DNA of 56,557 nt from Enterobacter sichuanensis (GCF_002939185.1 NZ_POVL01000032.1:1-56557); one strand, 5' to 3'. Positions 40,074 to 47,258 are shown, numbered from the stretch's first letter. Numbers and translations are program-made. The notes: generated by a model not told the origin, from the letters alone.

Positions 40074-40089
40074 GGTCGGAATCCCGACC
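40074..40089. repeat. 16-bp inverted repeat, copy 4 (upstream of capsid gene)
   Basis: An exact copy of GGTCGGAATCCCGACC in the 240-bp gap between the Gp49-like gene and the capsid gene. On the transcript it follows the terminator at 40095-40123 and precedes the capsid start by 150 nt. Confidence 0.85.
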
Positions 40090-40094
40090 AAATG

Positions 40095-40123
40095 AAAAAA
40101 GCCAGCGGGTCAGGCTGGCTTTT
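40095..40123 (-). terminator. Terminator between Gp49-like and capsid genes
   Basis: AAAAGCCAGC (40097-40106) pairs with GCTGGCTTTT (40114-40123). On the minus strand the hairpin is followed by six T's. Confidence 0.85.
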
Positions 40124-40163
40124 GATGAGAGATGCGGAGTGTTATTTAACTTCCAGGGCTTTG

Positions 40164-40556
40164 TCAGACGCCCCAGCATTGCTGATGATCGAAAAGTCGC
40201 TGCTTCAGCAGATAACCTTCCAGCATCCAGATCTTATTGACTGCGTTTTCACGGGCAATCTTTCGCCCAATTTCAGGATCGAAGTTTTCCGGGCTGGCGC
40301 AGGCGCTTTCTCCTGTGACGGTGAAACCGTTGCGCAGTACCAGTATGCAGAATGTCAGTAGATTAAGGCTTTCATGTACCGGGAATGCAGGTGTATCTCT
40401 CAGGTCGGTCACGTGGGTTGCAGCTTCTCCAAAAACGCCTTGCTGAGCGGTAAAATACAACTCATGGCTGATGACACTATCAATGTGCTGCGGCGTGACG
40501 CGCGGCGCGGTTAAGCCTTTGGCCTGAATTTCCTGCTCAATATCTTTGTCGCTCAC
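40164..40556 (-). CDS. Phage Gp49-like family protein
   Basis: A 130-residue soluble protein that matches the phage gp49/66 family: HIDSVISHELYFTAQQG, then LTFCILVLRNGFTVTGESACASPENFDPEIG and AVNKIWMLEGYLLKQRL. Function is unknown; in related phages it is found beside capsid genes. The start is GTG, preceded by the recurrent motif GAGGAAAGACC (40558-40568 on the plus strand as its complement). Confidence 0.82.
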   Translation of the reverse strand: MSDKDIEQEIQAKGLTAPRVTPQHIDSVISHELYFTAQQGVFGEAATHVTDLRDTPAFPVHESLNLLTFCILVLRNGFTVTGESACASPENFDPEIGRKIARENAVNKIWMLEGYLLKQRLFDHQQCWGV

Positions 40557-40589
40557 TGGTCTTTCCTCTTTTTAAGTTGTCGTGACATG

Positions 40590-41432
40590 TCACGCTACGG
40601 TTTGATCGCCGTAACGCTTCTGGTAATACGCTTTGACTCGTGCAGATACGCGTTCGTGGTCGGCGTGTTTAGGATCCATGTACGCCGGGGATTTCATCAG
40701 GTCGCGAATGGTCTGCTGCTCTTCGAGATCCACATCGCCACCCGCAGGCGCGTCTTCCTGCATTTCAGCACCGACTTTAGCCAGCATGCGGATAACCATC
40801 GGGTTATTGCCGATCTCGTCAATACGGCCTTTGTCGGCGTCGTCAGCCAGGGAGTTGAACGCGCGGAAAGCCAGTCCTATGTTTTTGTTAAACTCCGCGT
40901 CAGTTTTCCACACCTCGCGCAGTTGCGTGCTGGCCGTTTCAGAATCCAGCGCAGCGGCACCGCCCACCAGCTCAGGAGCGCGCTGCGCGTATTCACCTAG
41001 GATGAAACTCATCTGGTCATTGGTAATGCCCTTAGCGTGCGCAGACTTCATGAAGCTTTGCATCCGAGGATCGGCTTTGAATTCTTCCCAGTTAAACCCC
41101 TCGACCTCTACCTTAGGTGCATACTCATCTGCCGTTTTCGGCGGGGCATCGCCACTACCCATGCGTTTTTCAAGGTGAGTGTAATTTTCCGCCAGTTTGC
41201 GGGCAGAGCTTTCAATACTGAGTTTTCCGTCTTCGCCCATAACGCGGAATTTCTCAGGTAGCCAGTCATTAGAACCCTGCTCGCCCGCACCGGTGCTGAG
41301 CAGAGAATTACCAGAAGGTTCGCCAGTACCTGGATTATTGCCGTTGCTGCTACCGCCATCGTTATCACCTCCACCGCCAGACTGTTCTGCACCCGGCTCT
41401 GCGTTCATGAATAAGTGTTTAAGCTTCCACAT
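40590..41432 (-). CDS. Putative scaffolding protein
   Basis: A 280-residue acidic protein, Gly/Asn-rich and disordered at residues 10-50, helical afterwards, ending in a basic tail (ARVKAYYQKRYGD). Composition and place, directly before the capsid module, fit a scaffold, with the basic end binding capsid protein. The segment DWLPEKFRVMGEDGKL is common in podovirus scaffolds. It overlaps the upstream small gene by 14 bp. Confidence 0.75.
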   Translation of the reverse strand: MWKLKHLFMNAEPGAEQSGGGGDNDGGSSNGNNPGTGEPSGNSLLSTGAGEQGSNDWLPEKFRVMGEDGKLSIESSARKLAENYTHLEKRMGSGDAPPKTADEYAPKVEVEGFNWEEFKADPRMQSFMKSAHAKGITNDQMSFILGEYAQRAPELVGGAAALDSETASTQLREVWKTDAEFNKNIGLAFRAFNSLADDADKGRIDEIGNNPMVIRMLAKVGAEMQEDAPAGGDVDLEEQQTIRDLMKSPAYMDPKHADHERVSARVKAYYQKRYGDQTVA

Positions 41433-41652
41433 CGTCTTCTACTCCATCGGCTCTGTTGATCTGATTGAGAATAAAATCGAGCACGGAACGCTGTCCGGCC
41501 CGGTAACAGGTTTCACGGTCACCTTCGGTACCACCTTTCACGTACGCTTCGCGACCGAAGCGCCGCGTTAGTTCTTCCAGCACAGGCGCACCGCCTGGCA
41601 TTTCTTCAAAAATCCGCTTGTAATCGGCGGGTGTAGCCTCTTTGGTTCTCAT
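41419..41652 (-). CDS. Bbp19-like small phage protein
   Basis: A 77-residue protein between portal and scaffold genes, overlapping both (4 and 14 bp). The core LEELTRRFGREAY followed by a Gly/Glu turn and AGQRSVLDFILNQI resembles the Bbp19 family named after Bordetella phage BPP-1. Role unknown; always encoded beside portal genes. Confidence 0.65.
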   Translation of the reverse strand: MRTKEATPADYKRIFEEMPGGAPVLEELTRRFGREAYVKGGTEGDRETCYRAGQRSVLDFILNQINRADGVEDDVEA

Positions 41653-43274
41653 TGATTACCTGCCAGTCGTTGCCCTAATGCTGCGCCAGCGGTCTGGCCT
41701 GCGGCACTGGCCGCCTCGTTGCCCGCCTGCATAATGAGTTGCTGCTGTGCGACCTGCTGCTGCGCTTTCTGGCGCTGGTCGCGGATATCCGCCACATCGT
41801 CAGAAGAGCGCATGACCTTCGCCGGCACGCCCAGCGCTTCGCCGACAACACGGCTGGCTTCGTCGCTGTCCATGTTGTCCCTGATATCGGGGTAGAGCTG
41901 GGCCAGTTGCATGATGTTTTGCCCGTAGCGCTCGATTGCTGTCACGTCTTCCAGCTTCTGAGCACGCGCCAGAGGCGAGATATAACGCACGTTGAAATTG
42001 GCGTTCTGCAGGCTTTCAGGCGGCGGGGAGAAAACGCCAGCGCGGAAAGCGATACCGAAACAGCGAACCACCAGCAGCTGGAGGTATTCAGCCTGGAAGC
42101 GGCCATAGACCGGGCCGAGCAGCTGGCGAATCAGCGCGACGCGCACGTGCACCTCGGTGGCGGTCATGGCTGGCCCGTCCTGCGGCTGCAGCTGGTCAGC
42201 CATCATGATTTTGCGGATTGATGCCTGCAGGCGTTCTTCGGCAGTGAATGCCACGCTGAAATCTGAACCAGTCAGCAACGGTTTCATGCTTTCGACGCTG
42301 TTCGCCACGATGATGCGACGCGGGCCTACCTTGACCGTGCGCGGATTGAGTACGCCGTCGTCTTCGGCGATCCACATGCCGGAGATAGCCAGGTCCTGCG
42401 CGGCCTTCTCCATGCGCTTGGTTTCGTTCAGCTCTTTGCAGTCAGGCAGAGCGTCGTATACCGGGCCGATGCCGTAAGAGCCGCCGGGGATTTTCATCCA
42501 GCGCGGGACGCAGCACGGGAATTCGTGATAGCCGGATTCGCGCACAATCTGCTTGTTGCTCACGTCGACGTTGTACGATGCAAAGCGCATGTTTTTCGCC
42601 AGGCGGGCATCAACCATGTAGGTTTCGCGCGGGAAAATGCAGTGCAGGAAATCAAATTTATCGTCGGGCTTTTTCTTCGCCGCGTCGCGGATCTTCTCGC
42701 TGACCTTGTCCGCGCCGAATTCTTTGATGGCCTGCTCTGCGGTCAGCTGGTAGCGACGGTAGATCGTGTCCACGATGCCGTCTTTGCGGGTGGACGTGAC
42801 ATAGCACTGCGCCAGCGGCCACTGCTGGAAGGTGTAGCCGCCCTCTTCCCGGTCCTCGTCGATGTACAGGACGAACCAGCCAGCGCACACCACGTCGAGA
42901 TTTGCCTCGTAGCCCTCGGCGTCGAAGTTGGCCGCGTGGATATTTTCCCAGACCAGCGTGGCGCACTCAGACAGCCAGGCTTTGGCATCATCCGGCAGCG
43001 ATTCGCTGTCGAGGTTCAGCCACTGCGCATTCGCCGGGGTCATGCCGGACATGAGCGCAGAGGCCAGCATGCGGGCACTGTCGGTGGCGGTGCCGTCCAG
43101 TAGCTTCGCCACCTTGTGTTTTGCGCTCTGAGCGTCGAGCACTTCGTCAGAGAATCCCGCGCCGCGCAGCGGATAGGTGTAGTCATAGCACTCGCGCCAG
43201 ACGCTCTCATGCTGCTGGCGGTTGGCTTTAAGCGTGTCGGAACGCTTAATCAGCTTAACGGCGAGTTCATCCAT
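41649..43274 (-). CDS. Portal protein (head-to-tail connector)
   Basis: A 541-residue portal of the head-tail connecting family (T7 gp8, epsilon15, BPP-1). N-terminal LIKRSDTLKANRQQHESVWRE and the segment MSGMTPANAQWLNL near residue 75 are typical, as is the Gln/Ala-rich C-terminal helix (RQKAQQQVAQQQ). Twelve copies would form the DNA gate in the capsid vertex. Confidence 0.9.
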   Translation of the reverse strand: MDELAVKLIKRSDTLKANRQQHESVWRECYDYTYPLRGAGFSDEVLDAQSAKHKVAKLLDGTATDSARMLASALMSGMTPANAQWLNLDSESLPDDAKAWLSECATLVWENIHAANFDAEGYEANLDVVCAGWFVLYIDEDREEGGYTFQQWPLAQCYVTSTRKDGIVDTIYRRYQLTAEQAIKEFGADKVSEKIRDAAKKKPDDKFDFLHCIFPRETYMVDARLAKNMRFASYNVDVSNKQIVRESGYHEFPCCVPRWMKIPGGSYGIGPVYDALPDCKELNETKRMEKAAQDLAISGMWIAEDDGVLNPRTVKVGPRRIIVANSVESMKPLLTGSDFSVAFTAEERLQASIRKIMMADQLQPQDGPAMTATEVHVRVALIRQLLGPVYGRFQAEYLQLLVVRCFGIAFRAGVFSPPPESLQNANFNVRYISPLARAQKLEDVTAIERYGQNIMQLAQLYPDIRDNMDSDEASRVVGEALGVPAKVMRSSDDVADIRDQRQKAQQQVAQQQLIMQAGNEAASAAGQTAGAALGQRLAGNQ

Positions 43275-43277
43275 CAG

Positions 43278-43508
43278 TTACGCCCCCAGAGTGTTTTTCT
43301 GTTGCGCTGCCTGCGCGCCAGAGGACAGCAGAGAGCTGCCAGAATCAGCCGCGCCCTCTGCACCACTGGCGAGAAGGGACGAGCCTTTCTTGCGCTTCTT
43401 GCGCGCTGCAGCATCTGCGTTTGCCGCTTTTGCCGCTGCGTCGGCAGCTGCATCCGCTTCGGCCTGCGGGTCGGTCTGTACGACCTTAGGTGCTCCATCT
43501 CCACACAT
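43278..43508 (-). CDS. Small Ala-rich protein before portal (gp7.3-like position)
   Basis: A 76-residue protein rich in Ala, Lys and Asp with the repeated phrase SSLLASG/SSLLSSG after a basic cluster ARKKRKKG. It is 3 bp from the portal gene. T7 has the small tail-assembly protein gp7.3 in this place, with similar composition; homology is not shown. A similar SSLLSAG phrase ends the gp14-like protein at 35486. Confidence 0.5.
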   Translation of the reverse strand: MCGDGAPKVVQTDPQAEADAAADAAAKAANADAAARKKRKKGSSLLASGAEGAADSGSSLLSSGAQAAQQKNTLGA

Positions 43509-43520
43509 AGCGATCCCCTC

Positions 43521-44006
43521 TTAGCCCGGAACGTGCCAGCCGTGCTCAGTCAGAACGGGTTTACCCGTAACCGGCTGGCGCTTGCCCTCGTCGTTCGTCA
43601 CGTAGCCCAGCGGCGCGGCAGGCTCTGCCGTGGTGGCTTTTTTGACGAGCTGGAGGAATTCGAGATTGTCGGTCAGCTGCTGGTCAGCCAGGTCGGTGTA
43701 ACCCAGCGTTTCAAAGCGGGCGATGATGGCCGCGCCCTGCTCGTTGATGGTACCCAGCAGAGTATTGCGCTCTGCGAGTGCGGCATCGTCCAGCAGGCTG
43801 GCAACGCGCTGCTGGATTACTTCCTGCTCTGCGCGTTGGCCTTCTGCGTTAAGCGCTTGGCTCTCAGTCGCTGTAATCGGGGCGTCAGCAACGGTCTGGT
43901 TAACAGGGGTGGAATTAAGCAATTGCCCTTCCGCCACGATATTGGTTGTATCGGTACCAGCAGTTTCCTGCCCCGGTACCTCAACGTTTTTTCTTGGTCG
44001 ACCCAT
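43521..44006 (-). CDS. Hypothetical phage protein, first gene of the late cluster
   Basis: A 161-residue acidic protein, low-complexity at the start (GRPRKNVEVPGQE, Thr/Asn-rich) and helical in the middle; the end KPVLTEHGWHVPG is compact. It lies 13 bp upstream of the small Ala-rich gene. The family was not recognised; a structural role is guessed from position only. Confidence 0.55.
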   Translation of the reverse strand: MGRPRKNVEVPGQETAGTDTTNIVAEGQLLNSTPVNQTVADAPITATESQALNAEGQRAEQEVIQQRVASLLDDAALAERNTLLGTINEQGAAIIARFETLGYTDLADQQLTDNLEFLQLVKKATTAEPAAPLGYVTNDEGKRQPVTGKPVLTEHGWHVPG

Positions 44007-44042
44007 TTTGGATATCTCCGGATGAATGGTGAGCGGTCATTG

Positions 44043-44333
44043 TTATTTGCATGCCTGGTCAGTTTCCCGACCAAAACGCGATTTACGGAAGGTGAACCAC
44101 TGGCGATGCAAAACCGTGGGTAATTTTTTTCTGTCAGAGCTGGTTGCCATGCACCACAACGCGATAAGCGCCTCACCATGACCGTGGCGAGGTTCAGATC
44201 CTGACTTCCAGCCCAGAACGGCAGATTTCGAAACACCCAGTTCGTTGGCAATTTCCTGTGTAGTGAGGTTTTTTCTGGTCAGGTCGGTAATGACCCGGAA
44301 CCAGTCGGTTTTGAAGGTGGCAACCAGAGGCAT
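44043..44333 (-). CDS. Helix-turn-helix protein before the late genes
   Basis: A 96-residue basic protein with a Cro/CI-type helix-turn-helix at residues 18-45 (LTTQEIANELGVSKSAVLGWK). It lies between the Ref-type nuclease and the late genes, where many phages carry the late regulator, so a role in late transcription is possible. Its C-terminal coding end contains a diverged copy of the 16-bp repeat (44057-44072, 13 of 16 identical). Confidence 0.55.
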   Translation of the reverse strand: MPLVATFKTDWFRVITDLTRKNLTTQEIANELGVSKSAVLGWKSGSEPRHGHGEALIALWCMATSSDRKKLPTVLHRQWFTFRKSRFGRETDQACK

Positions 44334-44336
44334 TGA

Positions 44337-44501
44337 TCACCCCCCAAAACGCGCGCGCGCGCGAGCATAGAGAAGGGAAAAATCGCCCGCCGCTGTGGTG
44401 AGAAAAGAAGGGAAACAGAATATTGTTCTTTCCGGACGCTGGGCGCCATTAAACTTATTGGTGTTTTCTGCTGCCTTTAAGAGTGGAATTAAATTCTGCA
44501 T
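44337..44501 (-). CDS. Possible small ORF (54 aa) coupled to the HTH gene
   Basis: An open frame from an ATG that overlaps the 3' end of the Ref-type gene and ends 3 bp before the HTH gene start. It reads MQNLIPLLKAAENTNKF, then hydrophobic and ends in an ARARARFGG tail encoded by an alternating CG tract. The ribosome site is poor (AGGGGA about 11 nt upstream). Gene-tight spacing is the main argument for it; it may be non-coding. Confidence 0.3.
   Translation of the reverse strand: MQNLIPLLKAAENTNKFNGAQRPERTIFCFPSFLTTAAGDFSLLYARARARFGG
44350..44363. repeat. Alternating CG tract (7 CG units)
   Basis: Fourteen bases of perfect CG alternation upstream of the HTH/late genes, capable of Z-DNA formation and of length change by slippage. 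Confidence 0.8.
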
Positions 44502-44791
44502 AATCGTAATTCCCCTACTTCAATGGTCACCTGATCCAGTAACTCAGTCTCGGTACCGTAATTTTTTTCCCATGTTTTCTGGCCTGCGTGGATAGCAACG
44601 CCATGCCCGCCGGTTCTGTGGTGAGGTGCGCAGAGAGGCAAAGTTTTTTTGTGGTCTGCACGTTGGGCTATTCCCTGCCCTGTGCGTATGTGATGGACTT
44701 CTGCAGGTGATGCGCCGTAGCCAAGATTTCGGCATACAACGCAACCCAGAGAGGCAACATCGGCCAGCCAGCGTTTATCATCGTTTGTCAT
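44489..44791 (-). CDS. Ref-type RecA-dependent HNH nuclease
   Basis: A 100-residue protein matching the P1 Ref family: CVVCRNLGYGASPAEVHHIRTGQG, then LPLCAPHHRTGG and the final AGQKTWEKNYG. The His-His and Cys pairs form an HNH-type metal site. P1 Ref cuts DNA only in RecA-bound D-loops and is made under SOS and C1 control. Here it is the third gene behind a LexA box, consistent with that role. Confidence 0.85.
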   Translation of the reverse strand: MTNDDKRWLADVASLGCVVCRNLGYGASPAEVHHIRTGQGIAQRADHKKTLPLCAPHHRTGGHGVAIHAGQKTWEKNYGTETELLDQVTIEVGELRLCRI

Positions 44792-44812
44792 CGTTTGTCA
44801 TGGCGATATTTC

Positions 44813-45409
44813 TTACGCGGCGTAGCTGAATAATTGCGAGGCTGCGTTTTCTGCGGCCTGCTGTGTCGGGAATGTGCGATACAGGATGAAATTCCAGAGC
44901 ACATCGAGAACAGATTTGTAGAGCTGGGAAAATTCGATATCGTCCATTTTTGCGAACGATATGGATTTTGGTTCTTTGCGGGTGGTGCCGTCAGGCATTT
45001 CGTATTCGGTGTAAAAGCCTGCCTGAATAGTTACCCAGGCACGGAACGCCTCAAACGATTTTACCGCGCTGATATTTCCGGCGCGTTTTTCCGCTTCGTC
45101 GCGGAGATACTGATCGGCCAGTTCCTGGAGTGTTTCTTCATGCCCGGCATAATGGGCCACCAGCTGCACATATCCACGAACCAGTTTTTTATCGGCCGGG
45201 GAAATGGTGCCGCCTGTCGGCTGCCAGTAATCAAACCCAAGATTGAGCAGCGCGAAAAACTTGCGGTGAAATGCAGGATTGCGTGCTTGTTTAAAATCGG
45301 CGTAAAGCACAGCGCCCATGCGACATTTTTTTTCGATAAATTCGCGCGCTTCCGGCGTTGCCGGGATTAATACTCCGCCTGCTGATTTTACAAAAGAATA
45401 CTGCGCCAT
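44813..45409 (-). CDS. DUF1367 family phage protein
   Basis: A 198-residue protein matching DUF1367: KSAGGVLIPATPEAREFIEKK, FKQARNPAFHRKFFALLNLGFDYWQP and KSFEAFRAWVTIQAGFY. Common in lambdoid nin-like regions; function unknown, a link to recombination is assumed because of its frequent neighbours. It lies between the SOS-controlled small gene and the Ref-type gene. Confidence 0.85.
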   Translation of the reverse strand: MAQYSFVKSAGGVLIPATPEAREFIEKKCRMGAVLYADFKQARNPAFHRKFFALLNLGFDYWQPTGGTISPADKKLVRGYVQLVAHYAGHEETLQELADQYLRDEAEKRAGNISAVKSFEAFRAWVTIQAGFYTEYEMPDGTTRKEPKSISFAKMDDIEFSQLYKSVLDVLWNFILYRTFPTQQAAENAASQLFSYAA

Positions 45410-45477
45410 TGGTTTCCCCTTTAGCGCAGCAATTGCTCAGAAATACAGGTTACCGGGTGTTCAGTCCGGTATCCTAA

Positions 45478-45669
45478 TTATACCTTAGTTTTATCTTTTT
45501 CGACAATGCTAAAACCGGACAATTCCGCCAGTTCAAACAACGACTTAAGCGAAGCGAGATGCTCATCGTCATGAGCTATTCGTAGGGCAGATATTTTGCC
45601 GTTTCTGAGGGTCACGAGTACGCGTCCGTTATCGGGAAGATGATCCCCAACCTCCGATTTTTCAATCAC
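45478..45669 (-). CDS. LexA-controlled small protein (63 aa), candidate antirepressor
   Basis: A 63-residue acidic protein starting at GTG (45669) after AGGGGG, about 20 nt downstream of the start expected from a promoter that overlaps a LexA box. The frame stays open upstream to 45777, but that part would run through the operator. The protein has a beta-rich first half (GRVLVTLRNGKISALRIAH) and a helix LASLKSLFELAEL. The family was not recognised. Since the phage repressor lacks a cleavage domain, an SOS-made antirepressor is expected and this is the best candidate; that function is inference only. Confidence 0.65.
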   Translation of the reverse strand: MIEKSEVGDHLPDNGRVLVTLRNGKISALRIAHDDEHLASLKSLFELAELSGFSIVEKDKTKV

Positions 45670-45688
45670 GCCTCCCCCTATAAAACAA

Positions 45689-45704
45689 CTGTATAAAATT
45701 ACAG
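45689..45704 (-). promoter_or_regulatory. LexA (SOS) box and promoter
   Basis: CTGTATAAAATTACAG keeps the full LexA core CTGT-N8-ACAG and is followed by TA as in the best boxes. On the minus strand it overlaps a plausible -10 (TATACA) with TTGGGA upstream as -35, and transcription would start about 20 nt before the GTG at 45669. It lies downstream of a terminator that insulates it from the early operon. Confidence 0.85.
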
Positions 45705-45800
45705 TAAACATACTCCCAAGTGGCAGGAAGTGCAAATCTTTAAGAGCACAAAACGTTAAATAGGTGAAAAATGGCATTGTGTATTGCTATGTTTTTAAAC

Positions 45801-45822
45801 AAAAAACCGCCGTTTCCGGCGG
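45801..45822 (-). terminator. Terminator of the early minus-strand operon
   Basis: CCGCCG (45807-45812) pairs with CGGCGG (45817-45822); on the minus strand six T's follow. It lies 23 bp after the stop of the preceding gene and upstream of the LexA-controlled unit. Confidence 0.85.
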
Positions 45823-45844
45823 TAGTGTACTTTGCTTTGCTGAC

Positions 45845-46183
45845 TCATATTGTCAGTATGAACTTTTTCCATCCAGTGGTTATCCAGCACTGCGAATCAC
45901 CTGACATGATGCAGCTTTTGACCGGAAGCGCATCGCCGCATTTAGAGCATTTGGTGGTGCTTATACGCTTAATGTGGTTTCGCATCCGTGCATCATCCTG
46001 GCGGATTAGCAGCGCGATGTACTCAGCCATGTCGTACGGCGCACGGCCAGGGCGCCGGGCGGCGCAGTTGCGCTCAAGCATTTCAAGCTCCTGGGTATCG
46101 AGCTGAAGCTCCAGTTTGCGGTTACCGGCTTTGGCCTGACGGGCGCGCTGTGCTTTTTTGCGTTCAGCAGCTGTCTTAGCCAT
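45845..46183 (-). CDS. Hypothetical phage protein with cysteine cluster
   Basis: A 112-residue protein starting at ATG 46183, directly after GGAGAGTG. The N-terminus AKTAAERKKAQRARQAKAG is very basic, followed by a segment that resembles ribbon-helix-helix proteins (ELQLDTQELEMLERN). The C-terminal part has CSKCG, then two more cysteines (KSC, QCW), a possible zinc ribbon. DNA or RNA binding is plausible. Its family was not recognised. Confidence 0.65.
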   Translation of the reverse strand: MAKTAAERKKAQRARQAKAGNRKLELQLDTQELEMLERNCAARRPGRAPYDMAEYIALLIRQDDARMRNHIKRISTTKCSKCGDALPVKSCIMSGDSQCWITTGWKKFILTI

Positions 46184-46184
46184 A

Positions 46185-46454
46185 TCACTCTCCTTTACCG
46201 GCTGCGGCGGCGATGTAACCACGTCCGCGTGGATAATCCTTCCCGCATGGTGAATACAACTCTTCACCACCACGATTAACGCGGCAGAGGTATAAATCCG
46301 GTTTGCGCGCCTCCAGCTCAGCAATCCGCTTCTCTGCGGCTTCCAGCTTGGCGCGTAGCTTCTCGAAGTCATCAGCATGTACAACGGGCACATGGCCGTG
46401 GCCTGGGTCTTGCGTGCTACCGAATGCCATCGGATGGATGTAATAAGTTTTCAC
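46185..46454 (-). CDS. Small phage protein with modular coiled coil
   Basis: An 89-residue protein. Residues 29-47 form a coiled coil (DDFEKLRAKLEAAEKRIAELE) and the end is AAAAGKGE. Both the coiled-coil DNA (46311-46347, 37 bp) and the 3' end (46187-46209, 23 bp) are identical to the next gene upstream, while the rest differs. Such mosaic early genes (Ea22-like) are common in lambdoid phages. Function unknown. Confidence 0.65.
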   Translation of the reverse strand: MKTYYIHPMAFGSTQDPGHGHVPVVHADDFEKLRAKLEAAEKRIAELEARKPDLYLCRVNRGGEELYSPCGKDYPRGRGYIAAAAGKGE

Positions 46455-46456
46455 GT

Positions 46457-46789
46457 TTACTCTCCTTTACCGGCTGCGGCGACCTTCAGGCCAGCAGCTG
46501 CTAACGCCGCCAAAACATCCTCGCGTGAATACCAATCCCCATCCGGGGAAGGCGTTGGATACATTTCAACTTCGTAGCGCTCGGGTAATGTCACCTCCCG
46601 CTCCTCCAGCTCAGCAATCCGCTTCTCTGCGGCTTCCAGCGCTATTGATAATTGGTTAGAACGTGCGATTTGAACATCCAGCTGCGTAGCGAGATTGGAA
46701 ACCATTTTTGCGATCTCGATCAGCGGCGTAGCATTGCTGATGGCTTTTGCCAGAGCGTGTCCGGCGTTGATTAAATCTTTGTTATTCAT
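46457..46789 (-). CDS. Small phage protein with modular coiled coil (sister gene)
   Basis: A 110-residue protein with a helical N-terminus (LINAGHALAKAISNATPLIEIAK), the same EAAEKRIAELE coiled coil as its neighbour and a DWYSREDVLAALAAAGLKVAAAGKGE end. It shares 37-bp and 23-bp perfect repeats with the downstream gene. Overlaps the upstream gene by 8 bp. Function unknown. Confidence 0.65.
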   Translation of the reverse strand: MNNKDLINAGHALAKAISNATPLIEIAKMVSNLATQLDVQIARSNQLSIALEAAEKRIAELEEREVTLPERYEVEMYPTPSPDGDWYSREDVLAALAAAGLKVAAAGKGE

Positions 46790-47030
46790 CGTTTGATTCT
46801 TCTCTCTGCGCGCGCCAGTAATTTAAGCGCTCTCTAAAAAACTCTCGTTGACTCTCCGGCGTTGCCTCAATCTGCTGAACGACCGCATAACGTGTGGTTT
46901 TCTTCTCATAGAGCTGGCGAACGAGCGCAGCGGCGCGCATGTCGTAATGCTCTTTGAGTTGAAATTCCTGCGGCCATTTGGCGCGATTGAGGGGTAAGCC
47001 GGGCGGTAGGTAATCCGATTGCCCGGCCAT
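46782..47030 (-). CDS. Hypothetical phage protein (82 aa)
   Basis: An 82-residue soluble, charged protein (opening AGQSDYLPPGLPLNRAKWP, ending ERLNYWRAQREESNDE), probably mostly helical. Similar small proteins occur in early operons of enteric prophages; no function is known. It overlaps the next gene. Confidence 0.55.
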   Translation of the reverse strand: MAGQSDYLPPGLPLNRAKWPQEFQLKEHYDMRAAALVRQLYEKKTTRYAVVQQIEATPESQREFFRERLNYWRAQREESNDE

Positions 47031-47033
47031 GCC

Positions 47034-47258
47034 TTACTCCTTCACGCTTTTCTCTGAATGGGTGTAAAAGCGGGGATCGACACTTTTCAGAGTGAAATGA
47101 GTCACCGGCATATCATCGTGACGCTCAATGCCAACATATTTGGACTGAACCATGCGCCAGATACGCTTTTGAAGTTGGCCTAGGGTAATATTGATGTCCG
47201 GGTGATATTTTTTGATCGCAGTGAGAATGCCCTGATACGAAAGGGTTTTGCCCTTCAT
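47034..47258 (-). CDS. Hypothetical phage protein (74 aa)
   Basis: The ATG at 47258 overlaps the upstream stop (TAATG), so translation is probably coupled. The product (MKGKTLSYQGILTAIKKYHP, then GQLQKRIWRMVQSKYVGIERH) looks like a small winged-helix-type protein. An upstream ATG at 47360 in the same frame would give 108 residues but overlaps the neighbour by 103 bp. No family recognised. Confidence 0.55.
   Translation of the reverse strand: MKGKTLSYQGILTAIKKYHPDINITLGQLQKRIWRMVQSKYVGIERHDDMPVTHFTLKSVDPRFYTHSEKSVKE

Noticed and set aside
43116..44123. 335-codon plus-strand open frame
   Set aside because: Antisense of the portal N-terminus and the small late genes; composition typical of a mirror frame in GC-rich DNA.
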